Below, piece by piece: positions 9,018-18,500 of a stretch of DNA of 49,922 bases. Made by a program: the position numbers and the translations under genes. A model generated the notes under the pieces. That model was given only the letters and a program-made list of their open reading frames with translations. It ran no database searches and was not told where the DNA came from. Source of the stretch: a bacterium (GTDB lineage: Bacteria; Fidelibacterota; Marinisomatia; Marinisomatales; TCS55); assembly GCA_004321715.1 (NCBI GenBank), contig SGYN01000010.1, positions 1 to 49,922 on the forward strand. Direction: 5' to 3'. Within the stretch, counting starts at the first letter, position 1. Each line of letters begins with the position of its first letter.

Positions 9018-9458
9018 ATGAATATTTTAATTATACAAGGTCCAAATCTTAATCTTATAGGCTTAAAATCGATCAAAGTTGGTGAACAAGTGACCTTGGA
9101 CAAGGTTAACCAAGGACTACGAAAACAAGCAAATAAAAGGCCTGAAGAAATATCATTAAAAATCTTACAATCTCACAAAATTGAAAAAGCTGTGACATCA
9201 ATACATCGTAATAGAAATTGGGCTAATGGCATTATCATTGCTCCCATGGCATGGTCCAGATATGAATATTCATTAAAAGAATGTCTTAACGCTGTATCTT
9301 TACCGATTTATGAAGTATTCTTAACTGCTGATTATGAGTTTGAAGGAAACAAAGAATTGTCTATACTTAGTTCAATTTGCATTGAATCTTTATGTGGTCA
9401 TCCGCTATCTATATTTAATGATGCATTAGACTTACTTGTTAATCATTTATCCGAATGA
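9018..9458 (+). CDS. Degenerate type II 3-dehydroquinate dehydratase-like protein (likely non-catalytic)
   Basis: A 146-residue protein with the flavodoxin-like fold and length of type II dehydroquinase (AroQ), which dehydrates 3-dehydroquinate in the shikimate pathway. The opening MNILIIQGPNLNLIG is an excellent match. The rest keeps the secondary-structure pattern but loses the active site. The TREPxxYG loop with catalytic Arg and Tyr is replaced by GLKSIKVG. The NPGAYTHTS block reads APMAWSRYEYS (Asn75 to Ala, His81 to Arg). The IEVHISN block reads YEVFLTADY (His101 to Phe), keeping only the Glu. It is probably a pseudoenzyme that binds a ligand or partner. It overlaps the following M23 peptidase gene by 4 bases (ATGA). 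Confidence 0.78.
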   Translation: MNILIIQGPNLNLIGLKSIKVGEQVTLDKVNQGLRKQANKRPEEISLKILQSHKIEKAVTSIHRNRNWANGIIIAPMAWSRYEYSLKECLNAVSLPIYEVFLTADYEFEGNKELSILSSICIESLCGHPLSIFNDALDLLVNHLSE

Positions 9459-10519
9459 TAAAGTTTTACAAATTATTATATGCACTAATTATACTATTTT
9501 TTATTAGTTGTTCAACCTCTCCGCCAATTTCAACCCCATCAACAAAAAATAAAATATCTATCTTAACATTTTCAGAAGACAGGTTTTCTGCTACGATTAC
9601 TATTCCAAGTGGACCCAATTCATTTGAACATGCCTTGCGCCAGTTGATGAGACATGATAATACCATGGTACTAGATCAATATTTGTATGGAATAGATGAA
9701 AAGAGTATCGTTTCAGAAATAAAGGATGCCATTATCAGTTCGCTACCAGAAGATGCTTTTCAATTTCGTATCAAAAACTTTTCAACTATAGATAATTCAA
9801 GCATCATGGATCTTGAGCTGGATAGAAATCAAATAGAGGCCAAAATATATACCATTCTAAAAAAATATAATTCTCCAGCAATGATTCCTATTTCTCCCTT
9901 GTTTTCTATATCGAAAACTCCTCCTGAAATTCACGAGCTTAATAATATAAAATTACTCATTCCCTGTGCTAATTCTACAGTTCCCAATAAGCAACTGCTT
10001 CTACCTAATGCGCCCAGAGCATATAGGCATGGTACTCACCGAGGTATTGATTTTTATGTAAACTGGGGGACACCTGTACGGTCAGTTGCGGATGGTGTGG
10101 TAATCCGGGCAGAACATGGGTATCAAGAAATGGGCCCTGATTTTAGATTAAACATTTTAAATGATACTAAAATTCTTGGTAGGACACCATCAGATATCTT
10201 TGAGCATTTATTACTTGGTCAAGCAGTATATATTGATCATGGTTTTGATCTTATTTCTGGATATCGGGCAGTTAGTATATATGCACATTTGTCTCATATA
10301 AATTCAAATATAAAAATTGGTACAAAAATTAAGCGGGGGCAGGAATTAGGTAAATCGGGAAATTCTGGTACAAAGGATAGCACTCTTAAGAAAAAAACTG
10401 GGGCCCATTTACACTGGGAATTAATTTTACAAAATAACTCAGGTGAATATTATCTTGGTCAAGGAGAAGAGCATGAAAATCTTTCTCTATTTTTAAGCAA
10501 TCTATTTGTTAATGATTAA
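9455..10519 (+). CDS. M23 (LytM-type) metallopeptidase lipoprotein
   Basis: A 354-residue lipoprotein with a C-terminal peptidase M23 domain, expected to cut or remodel peptidoglycan cross-links in the periplasm. The signal ends in LFFISC with Cys19 as the lipidated residue. The metal site is intact: HRGIDF (HxxxD) near residue 195, SIYAHLSHI later, and HLHWE (HxH) near residue 319. The N-terminal 150 residues are not recognisable. The ATG overlaps the stop of the dehydroquinase-like gene. It is the last gene of the plus-strand run and converges on the parvulin gene 22 bases away; no hairpin terminator is evident between them. Confidence 0.9.
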   Translation: MIKFYKLLYALIILFFISCSTSPPISTPSTKNKISILTFSEDRFSATITIPSGPNSFEHALRQLMRHDNTMVLDQYLYGIDEKSIVSEIKDAIISSLPEDAFQFRIKNFSTIDNSSIMDLELDRNQIEAKIYTILKKYNSPAMIPISPLFSISKTPPEIHELNNIKLLIPCANSTVPNKQLLLPNAPRAYRHGTHRGIDFYVNWGTPVRSVADGVVIRAEHGYQEMGPDFRLNILNDTKILGRTPSDIFEHLLLGQAVYIDHGFDLISGYRAVSIYAHLSHINSNIKIGTKIKRGQELGKSGNSGTKDSTLKKKTGAHLHWELILQNNSGEYYLGQGEEHENLSLFLSNLFVND

Positions 10520-10541
10520 GTGGCTAGATTTTATAGTATGG

Positions 10542-11816
10542 TTATTGTATTTCTAAATTATACTTAACCGCCAGTCGGTTCAGAATAATGCTTTCAGTTA
10601 AAGATGAGTCTTTAACCGTTTCTTGATTTATATATTTAACAAATAAATGATTTTCTTGCTTAGTTCTAATTTTATTCTTTGTTATTAACGGTTTAAATTT
10701 TTCAGAATTTTCATCAAACCATAAAATTGTAGAATACCGATGTAATATATCTTTTAAGGTATTGTATAAAAAGTATGCTTTTACAAAATTGGATTTTTTA
10801 TATGATCCTTGTCTGTTTGCCTCTTTAATAAACCAATGTATAGATAAATTTTGGTTATTTATTTTTGCCAGCGGTTTCATATAATTTGTTTTAATAAGAC
10901 TTTGAATTGAAACCCCATCTGGTATAACAAACAGATCAAGAGAGTCTGCTATCATCCATAAGGTATCAATATTATGAATATAGAGTTCCCCACCAAACTG
11001 CTTAAATAACTTATGAGCATATTCATCCGTATACTCATCTAAATAACCATATCTACCATTTTTAATTTCTGTTTTTATCTTCATCTTTTTATTTTTTACT
11101 GGTAGTAGATCATTGCTTTCCATTTTTATAGTTTGGAATATGTGGTAGCCAAACTTTGTCTCTATTGGGCCAACTATTACGTTGGGTTCAGACTGCCAAA
11201 TTGCATCATTAAGTTTTTTGGGAAGTTTTCCATATAGCAATGGACCCATTATGCCATTATTTAACTTAATAGAGGGATGCTCCGCGTAAATACTTACAGC
11301 TTCATCAAATGAAATTTTACTACTATTTATACGTTCATAAATTATTTTTGCAGTTGCGTATGCCTCTTTTCGTGAACGGTCTTTGTTCTGTGAATACGAT
11401 AATCGATGGGTGACTACAATATCTTGAATTGTATATTTTATTAATTTTGAACGATCAACAAAGTTTATAATACTATCACTTAATGAATAATTTTTTATTA
11501 AGTCATCTAATACCAGTTTTAGTTTTTGATCATTTGCGATTTTAAATACTTCATCAGAATATGATTTATTTTGAAATAAATCTGTACTGTAATCAAACAC
11601 TATTTTTTTGAATGCGTTTTCTTGAATCGTATTTAACATACTATTTGAATCAGAAATTTTATTGAATCTTTTTTTCCCTATACGCGCAATTAATTCTTTT
11701 TTTGTTAACTGACCATTATCATATAAGGCAAGAATCTCATTATTGGTATTATTACTACAACTAGGAAAGAAAATTGTAAGAATAAATATATTGAATAAAA
11801 TAAATTGGTTTTTCAT
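10542..11816 (-). CDS. Parvulin-type (PpiC) peptidyl-prolyl isomerase lipoprotein
   Basis: A 424-residue lipoprotein (signal ending IFFPSC, Cys20) with one parvulin domain around residues 130-230. Its blocks are DIVVTHRLSY, a helix with AKIIYERINSSKISFDEAVSIYAEHPS, NGIMGPLLYGKLPKKL, and the diagnostic VIVGPIETKFGYHIFQTI. Such SurA/PrsA-like proteins aid folding of exported proteins. The rest is helical, consistent with a chaperone body. It lies immediately downstream of a terminator that ends the strongly built secreted-protein operon, with the ATG 9 bases from the hairpin. Its expression therefore probably depends on readthrough. A role in helping the upstream secreted proteins is inferred from position. 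Confidence 0.82.
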   Translation of the reverse strand: MKNQFILFNIFILTIFFPSCSNNTNNEILALYDNGQLTKKELIARIGKKRFNKISDSNSMLNTIQENAFKKIVFDYSTDLFQNKSYSDEVFKIANDQKLKLVLDDLIKNYSLSDSIINFVDRSKLIKYTIQDIVVTHRLSYSQNKDRSRKEAYATAKIIYERINSSKISFDEAVSIYAEHPSIKLNNGIMGPLLYGKLPKKLNDAIWQSEPNVIVGPIETKFGYHIFQTIKMESNDLLPVKNKKMKIKTEIKNGRYGYLDEYTDEYAHKLFKQFGGELYIHNIDTLWMIADSLDLFVIPDGVSIQSLIKTNYMKPLAKINNQNLSIHWFIKEANRQGSYKKSNFVKAYFLYNTLKDILHRYSTILWFDENSEKFKPLITKNKIRTKQENHLFVKYINQETVKDSSLTESIILNRLAVKYNLEIQ

Positions 11817-11825
11817 CGTAGAATA

Positions 11826-11863
11826 AAAAAGGGCGACAATAAATTAATAATGTCGCCCTTTTT
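11826..11863 (-). terminator. Intrinsic terminator after the 828-residue secreted protein gene
   Basis: A perfect 13-bp inverted repeat (11826-11838 with 11851-11863) with core GGGCGACA/TGTCGCCC and a 12-base loop. On the minus strand it is followed by a run of six T at 11830-11825. It lies 20 bases after the stop codon at 11883. It is almost symmetric, so it could also stop plus-strand transcripts. The next gene's ATG at 11816 is only nine bases beyond the hairpin. Confidence 0.92.
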
Positions 11864-11882
11864 ACAGTATTGTTTTAGGTAA

Positions 11883-14369
11883 TTATTTCAACAACATCAT
11901 TTTACCAGTCTTAACTTGACCAGCAACATTAACTTGATAGAAATAAACACCAGAAGCAACGTTATAACCACTATCGGTTAAACCGTTCCAACGAATAGAA
12001 TGTGCACCAGGAATCATTCTGCCACTATGTAAAGTAGCAATTTCTTCTCCCAATATTGAATAAACTGAAACAGTTACATCATTTTCCATTCCCAAAGTGA
12101 ACATAATCTTAGTACTTGGGTTGAAAGGGTTAGGATAATTGCCTTTTAGGCTGAATGTTTCTGGAGCTGCAATAACTTCATCATCAACACTAACTGTTGC
12201 AGCAGCCCAATCCATGATTCCTTTTACTAATCCACCAGGAAGGTCAGAATAATAATCTTCTGGTCCTACCCAATGTGAATAAGTTACGCTTCCTGTATCG
12301 TTATATACACGAGCATAAAGACTCATCTGATCAAATGCAACTAGACCACCTCTACTACCACTACCATGCTGCGAATATACTGCAACAGGTTGAAGTACGG
12401 CATCTGCTGGATGATTCCCTAAAGAATCGATAGCTCCTGGATATGCCCAGTATGCACCATGTGCACCAGCATGTGGATCAACTCCATCTAGCCAGTTTGA
12501 ATGACCTGGGTCATAGTTTGGATCATAATCCAGCACTGAACTAGCATAGGTGTAGGTTGTATCCCAAGCTGAAGTATCAGCTGCGGATGAATCAACGTAC
12601 ATAGTAACTACATTTGAATCAAGGTAGTCATCCATGACAGCGCCCAATGCATCATCAGGGTTTGGAACCATTCTGGAAATAGCAGAGCTAGCACCATTAA
12701 TGTCAGGATGATACACATCAACACCAAGGTGTCGTGCAAAACTTCCTGATTCCATAGTCATTGGAGCTGATGGCCAGCCATAACGTGTGCCTAACCATTC
12801 ATCACCTTCAGCAATATATACTTTATCTCCACTTTGATACCATGGATTAGCAACCGCATCTGAATTAAAATTAGCACCATCTGCTGAACGATCGAAAACT
12901 ACTGAGTAGTTTGCAAATAATTCATCAGTGACATTGCCATAATCTTTTGACCAATAGTCAAAAGGGTTCAGACCCCAACCATAATACAGATATGGCGCAT
13001 AAAGAGGGTTACCATATAGGGCAGCTGAATTATCAAATATCAACTGGTCTGTTGTAGCTAGGTAGACAAAATACGACTTCATAGCTGTTGAAACTGCATT
13101 AGCATTATTATCATATGCTGTTACGGACCAGTAAACAGTTGTACCAGCAGCAGCGCCGGGCATTACGCCAGACCAAGTACCATCTTCGTTTGTCCCATCG
13201 GTTAATGATAGATTAACGCTATTTACTGTAGCAGTTAATGAATCAAGCTGATAAGACATCGTTACAGTGCTTACACCAGCAGCTTCACCGCTAGGGTTAT
13301 CATCTGTTACATGCACATCAAGAGCGCGTTCTCCCGTTGATAGTGTTGTTGGAAGAGCGGTCATTTCTCCAAAAACTGGAGCACGATCGCTTGTTAATTC
13401 AACAGCAAGCTGTGTATGAACCATCCAATGACGAATATGCCATCCACCATTACCTGAAGTTCCACCACATCCTGCATAGAATTTAGCAAAAACCCATGGG
13501 TCTACAACGCCTGCGCCTTCATCATAGTAGAAACCAGTAGCTTCATCGTCACCACCACCAGCGCCAGTGAATTCAAATAGAATTCCAACCCAATCGCCAG
13601 CTGAAACTGTAGGCTCAGTACCTAAATCAGCTGTTGCCATCCAGTTGTCTGCTTGAGCAGGGTTCGCATCAGGTGTTAACACTGCTGCTGAAAAACCATC
13701 AGGCCAAATAAGACCTTTTGCTGGTACCCCAGCAGGACCAGAACCGTCTTCGGTCCCTAGCGGGTCCATGGCTCCAGCTACAACAGCGCCTGTCGCTTGA
13801 CATACTGATGCAGTACCGCCAGCAGAATACGTTGTTCCTGAAATTGTCATTGCACCGGTTGCATCCATATCATAACCACCGATCCAGCCAGCACCATCTA
13901 CAGCGCTTGATGGATAAGTAGTTCCATCTGCAGCCATCGGATACGATACCGCGTGCAAAGAAACAGTCATTTGCTGTTCACCCGTTCCCCATTCGTAGAC
14001 AGGGACATTCAAACCTTTAATAATAGCATCTGCAGGCATTTGGTACATTACCAACATAGCATCGCCTGGGCTCTGAATAAATTGCCCATTCCATGCGCCA
14101 TCTGCAGGTACATATTGAAGTGTATCTGCAGTACCGCGACCAACGCCAAAATTTGTTGATGCAGCCATAGCATTATTTTCAGTGAGAACAGCGTCATAAT
14201 CAGCATCTGATCCTATAACATACAAACCAGTTCCAACACCATTGATGGAACGGAGTGTAGTTAAGTCCTTAGTTGGACCATTATATCTTTCTACTGAGCG
14301 TTTATCTCCAGCAGTTAATGGCCACATAAGAACAAGCATCAGGCTAATTGCTATTAACTTGTTACTCAT
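11883..14369 (-). CDS. Large secreted surface protein with FlgD-like/type A sorting C-terminal domain
   Basis: An 828-residue exported protein with a signal peptide (MSNKLIAISLMLVLMWPLTAG). The middle is Asp/Ala/Gly-rich with Ig/Fn3-like stretches around residues 330-440, and no catalytic motif I recognise. The C-terminal ~85 residues form a FlgD-Ig/T9SS type A-like domain: NYPNPFNPSTKIMFTL, VSVYSILGEEIATL, and a final SGVYFYQVNVAGQVKTGKMMLLK-type strand pair. In related phyla this domain targets proteins to type IX-like secretion or surface attachment. The gene has a strong Shine-Dalgarno sequence (AAGGAG, five bases before ATG), an elaborate 5' leader and a strong terminator, which suggests high expression. 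It is the last gene of the TonB receptor operon before that terminator. Confidence 0.83.
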   Translation of the reverse strand: MSNKLIAISLMLVLMWPLTAGDKRSVERYNGPTKDLTTLRSINGVGTGLYVIGSDADYDAVLTENNAMAASTNFGVGRGTADTLQYVPADGAWNGQFIQSPGDAMLVMYQMPADAIIKGLNVPVYEWGTGEQQMTVSLHAVSYPMAADGTTYPSSAVDGAGWIGGYDMDATGAMTISGTTYSAGGTASVCQATGAVVAGAMDPLGTEDGSGPAGVPAKGLIWPDGFSAAVLTPDANPAQADNWMATADLGTEPTVSAGDWVGILFEFTGAGGGDDEATGFYYDEGAGVVDPWVFAKFYAGCGGTSGNGGWHIRHWMVHTQLAVELTSDRAPVFGEMTALPTTLSTGERALDVHVTDDNPSGEAAGVSTVTMSYQLDSLTATVNSVNLSLTDGTNEDGTWSGVMPGAAAGTTVYWSVTAYDNNANAVSTAMKSYFVYLATTDQLIFDNSAALYGNPLYAPYLYYGWGLNPFDYWSKDYGNVTDELFANYSVVFDRSADGANFNSDAVANPWYQSGDKVYIAEGDEWLGTRYGWPSAPMTMESGSFARHLGVDVYHPDINGASSAISRMVPNPDDALGAVMDDYLDSNVVTMYVDSSAADTSAWDTTYTYASSVLDYDPNYDPGHSNWLDGVDPHAGAHGAYWAYPGAIDSLGNHPADAVLQPVAVYSQHGSGSRGGLVAFDQMSLYARVYNDTGSVTYSHWVGPEDYYSDLPGGLVKGIMDWAAATVSVDDEVIAAPETFSLKGNYPNPFNPSTKIMFTLGMENDVTVSVYSILGEEIATLHSGRMIPGAHSIRWNGLTDSGYNVASGVYFYQVNVAGQVKTGKMMLLK

Positions 14370-14387
14370 AATTACTCCTTACTTTTC

Positions 14388-14442
14388 TCTTTCTTGCAAG
14401 AAAGACGGCAGCGGTAAAAATAGTGCCGCTACTTTCGTCTTT
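14388..14442 (-). promoter_or_regulatory. Structured 5' leader with two mutually exclusive hairpins
   Basis: Two inverted repeats lie just upstream of the 828-residue protein gene. One is an 18-bp perfect palindrome at 14388-14405. The other is a two-part hairpin with outer arms AAAGACG/CGTCTTT (14401-14407 and 14436-14442) and inner arms AGCGG/CCGCT (14410-14414 and 14426-14430). They share bases 14401-14405, so an RNA could form one or the other but not both. The Shine-Dalgarno sequence follows within about 10 bases. No T-run follows on the minus strand, so this is not a terminator. A role in mRNA stability or translation control is an inference. Confidence 0.5.
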
Positions 14443-14458
14443 ACGTTTTTTCGACTAT

Positions 14459-15565
14459 TTAGAAGGCAACCGTTAACGTAAGCCAACTAACTCCATCGAA
14501 AAATTTTGCTGTACGGTAAGCATAGTCTACCGTAACACCTAAACCTGTTAATTTTGATAAATCTAATCCAACACCGAATGTGGGACCCCAAATAAACTCA
14601 TCACTTCCTGATTCAAGACCACCGTCGTCTTCAGCATCATCTGCAGTATTTTCAATCCCATCTGCACCGTATGGCTCTGGGTCATATCCCATGCTTAATC
14701 CGCCACGCACTGATAACATCTCAGAAAATAGAAATTCAGCCCCAAAACGATATTCATCAAAAGAAAAATTGTTATTTAAGAATGATGCAGCAACGACTCC
14801 GCTTGCTGGACCAAGAGTCACATTGTAGGAAACTCCAAGCTCTAGTGTTGTGGGGAGTTCAAACTCCTGTAAATATATCCTCCTAGGTTCCGTGTTGGTC
14901 CCAGGCTCTGTATCTTCCGGTGTATGAAACTCTTCTAAATCTGCACCATTAAAAAGCATATTCAACCCTAAGTTTCTCATTGATGCCCCTAAGCTAAAAC
15001 CAGTTTCGGATTTATATTGAACACCAGCATCTAAAGCAAATCCTCGGGCACTTTCTCTCATGATTGATTCACTAATAAGCTTCATTGTTGTACCAAAAAA
15101 TATTCGATCTGTCATTTTTCTAGAATACAGAAAACCAAACGTCAAATAACTTGGGGAATATAATTCTCCGGTACCATCAGGCAATACTGCGGTAGTTACT
15201 GGGATATCACCAAAGTCAAGAGACTTTAATGAAACACCAAACACATTATTCCCACCAAACTTATAGGCAATTGCCGCTGATGTCACGCCAATATCTGCTA
15301 TCCAACTGGAATAAGAAGACAACGCCTGTCCACTTTTATCCATCCCAGCTAGTCCAGCCATATTCCACTCAACAGCTTCTAAACCAGATATACCAGCAAC
15401 ATAAGCTCCTGCCATTGCTGTGCCACGTGAGCCCGTAGGTATTAAAAGCTCTTGTGCCCCTGCAGTACCTCTTCTTTTTTTACTACCTGCCTCAACAACA
15501 TCTACCGCCAAACTAAGCAGTAAAGTAATCGCTAAAACAATCTGTATATTTTTTTGTCTTATCAT
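14459..15565 (-). CDS. PorV/PorQ-family outer-membrane barrel protein
   Basis: A 368-residue FadL-like beta barrel of the PorV/PorQ family, whose members act as outer-membrane shuttles for type IX-secreted proteins in Bacteroidota. After a signal peptide ending near VEAGS come the family hallmarks: AQELLIPTGSRGTAMAGAYV and GLEAVEWNMAGLAG. Alternating amphipathic strands follow, and the chain ends in aromatic VAF as expected for BAM substrates. I use ATG 15565 because GGAG lies eight bases upstream; an in-frame TTG five codons earlier overlaps that Shine-Dalgarno sequence and is unlikely. It sits between two large secreted-protein genes, which fits a partner role in their export. Confidence 0.87.
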   Translation of the reverse strand: MIRQKNIQIVLAITLLLSLAVDVVEAGSKKRRGTAGAQELLIPTGSRGTAMAGAYVAGISGLEAVEWNMAGLAGMDKSGQALSSYSSWIADIGVTSAAIAYKFGGNNVFGVSLKSLDFGDIPVTTAVLPDGTGELYSPSYLTFGFLYSRKMTDRIFFGTTMKLISESIMRESARGFALDAGVQYKSETGFSLGASMRNLGLNMLFNGADLEEFHTPEDTEPGTNTEPRRIYLQEFELPTTLELGVSYNVTLGPASGVVAASFLNNNFSFDEYRFGAEFLFSEMLSVRGGLSMGYDPEPYGADGIENTADDAEDDGGLESGSDEFIWGPTFGVGLDLSKLTGLGVTVDYAYRTAKFFDGVSWLTLTVAF

Positions 15566-15582
15566 TTTTATCTCCAACAAGA

Positions 15583-18500
15583 TTAATAAACATCAAGCCG
15601 TTCTTCAGGCATGAATACGGCTAATTTCATAACTTTTTCTCCAACTGAATTGCCATTAGCATCTTCAATAGAAACATGGGCAACATACATTCCACTAGCA
15701 ACCGGAATATTGAATGAATTTCTTAAATCCCACTGTAGGCGTCTATCCGCGCTATTTTCAGAGCCTATCGACTTTTCCATGACCCTAATTTGGTCACCAG
15801 AAATAGTAAATATCCGAACGGTTGTCTTACCAACACCAAGGTTCGTAAAGTATACAAATCGATTTAACTGATTGCGCTCTTCTGGGTTCTGCCCAAAATA
15901 TGGATTTGGAAAGACATTGACTGATTCAACCTGCGATGATAACGCATCACCGCTTGTAACACCAGCGCCTGCTGCATCAATCGTATACACATCAACTCCA
16001 GGAAATAGTGGGTTTACAAATTCTATACGAAACTTATTACCCGGCTCAAATGATGTTGTGTTCTTATCAAACTTTAAACCCCAACCCATATTGGTATTTG
16101 AATGATAGTCTGGCAATACAGATCCATCATAGTTTTCATAAACAGGTATTAACATGAAGTTAATCGTGAACTTATAACTCCCAGAGTTGTCAGAATCTGC
16201 TTCATAAAGTGGAGTTCCTCCACCAATGTGATATAAAGCTGCATTTATTTGCCTGTCTTCTTCAACAGACCATAATTCAAAAGGAAACTGGATAGCCTCA
16301 ACCACACTTGCGTTTCCATTAATATATGTTCCATTTGATCCGCTTTCAGTGAAACGTAATTCAAGATCTAACTGTAGCGCATCTGCACCCGGCCTACTGG
16401 TTGCTTGCGTTAAAGGAGTGGTTTCCAAAAACCCAGCCCAAGTCCCATCATTAGCCGGAGATAAACCCGTATACACAATCGATGTTGAATCATTTGCGTC
16501 CTCGGTTGCGTATGCATTGATTGCAGCCGTGGGCGGATCAAACGTTGCGTCTCTTGCGCTGACAATAAAACCATCTGTAATACTATTGGTAACAGACCAA
16601 AAAGGCGCCTTATCAAATGCTAAGCCAGCATAATAATCTTCTGTTGCAGGTAATAGCATATCTGTTCCCAGTACATCACCTGTCGAATTTTTTACAAACC
16701 AATATGTGCTAGAATCAACCACATCAAACGTTACCGTGTAGGCCTCTCCTGTTAATAAATATGGGTCCACAACTATCGCATCAAACGATGCATCAGATAT
16801 CCCTGAGGTATGTGTTGTCGCTAATGTATCTTTAGCCGTATTTGCCAACGAGGCACCAACTCCAGGAGCCCCTGGAACAGCAGCAATGGCATTAATTGGA
16901 CTTTCAATAACTCGCTTTGCCGCAGTTGGATCATAGGCATAAGAAGTAACAGCAAAATAATATTTTCTATTATTAATTAAATCGCGACTACTTAGCTTAT
17001 CATACGTGACTTCCAAAAAGTGTTTTAACCCTGAGTCCGAACCAAATTGAGAAGGAAGCTCTAATAGCTCTCCAGTATTTTCATCTAGCTCTAGATCAAG
17101 AATGATTTTTGTACCATCGACAATATCATAGGTAGCTATTCGCTCCCATGGACCATTTTGAGAAGCACCTTGATACACATTATAACCTTGAAATGCATAA
17201 CTTCCACAATCATAACTTTCAATTGCATCAGTACCTTCTTCAAAAGAAAGGACAACCTTGCGGTCAAGCTGCGCAACCTCTACAGAAGGAGAAGGAGGCG
17301 AACATACGTTAAAATTCGCATCAAACGCTCCTTGAGCAAAATTATCAAAATATAACATTTTCGTAATTGACTTAGCCCAATTGGACCCTGCAGCAATAAT
17401 TAAGGCACCTACTACCTCCTGCGTATCGCCAGGTGCAAAATAAAATGGACCAGATGTCATTAAATATCTTCTATCCCCAGGCACATCATCAATCCATCCT
17501 GACCCTGTGGTAGGATCGCCATCATGAACAAAAATTGACTCTTCACCTGTTATTGGGTTAACATATGGATCTCCAGTAGTCCCCACTAATCCATTCATAT
17601 AATTATATGTTTCATCTGCTGTTTCAGGATCAGAAAAAATAGGATTACCATTAATATATTTTACAAATGAGGTCATCCCTAATTTTTTCATATCTTGAAA
17701 TGTTCGTAAATGATAGCCGTTTTCTTTTGACCAAGTAAAAATTGTTGCTGAATCACCTACAGATTCTACCAGCGGTCCTTGGAAAAAGTCTGCGCCAGCT
17801 GCTGGGGCCTCTACTCCATATGTATTATCACCATCCGCGTCATTATATGTATAACCAACGCTAGAAGCTATATCACAACCAACCAGATCGTCCGTTGCAT
17901 CGCCGACATCATCATCATGCCACATGGAAACAAATACGCTATCTAATTCATCTGACCCTTTATTGATAAGCACCCAACGAACAAAAAGAATATTACCCAT
18001 TGGTCCCGCTTGGTCAAATCCAAAAACAGAAGTTTGTACATCAACATTCATTGGAGCGGTTCCCCAAAGAGGGGTATGCGTTGCTGCATTCCCGTCATTC
18101 ATGACATACCAATGAAACACATCACCTAAAATATCTGGGTAGTCTCCATCTGCAGGGTTATAAGCCCCATCTCCATTAACGTCTTTCCATGGTGCGCCAT
18201 CGTGAACTGGCCAGTTTAAAAAATCATCAGTTGGTAAGGACTTCGCAATTGGCTCAGTAAATGCACTTGAACCCTCCACAGAAGTTATAGGAAGCTCCAA
18301 AGACATTGCCTGGAACGTAGCCCAATCATTTTCTAAAAATGCGTCTACCTCTTTTTTATGAAGCTCATATATATGACCAGAATTTGCATCGGAAGACCCA
18401 ATTGAACCAGGAACGAACTCTACCGTATACTCTGCTGCCGCCGTGCGGATCTCATCAACCCAATCTGCTCCAGGGGCCTTACTACGTCCACTTGCAAGCC

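Noticed and set aside
10520-10541. A bidirectional terminator between the convergent M23 and parvulin genes
   Set aside because: The 22-base gap has no stem of useful length.
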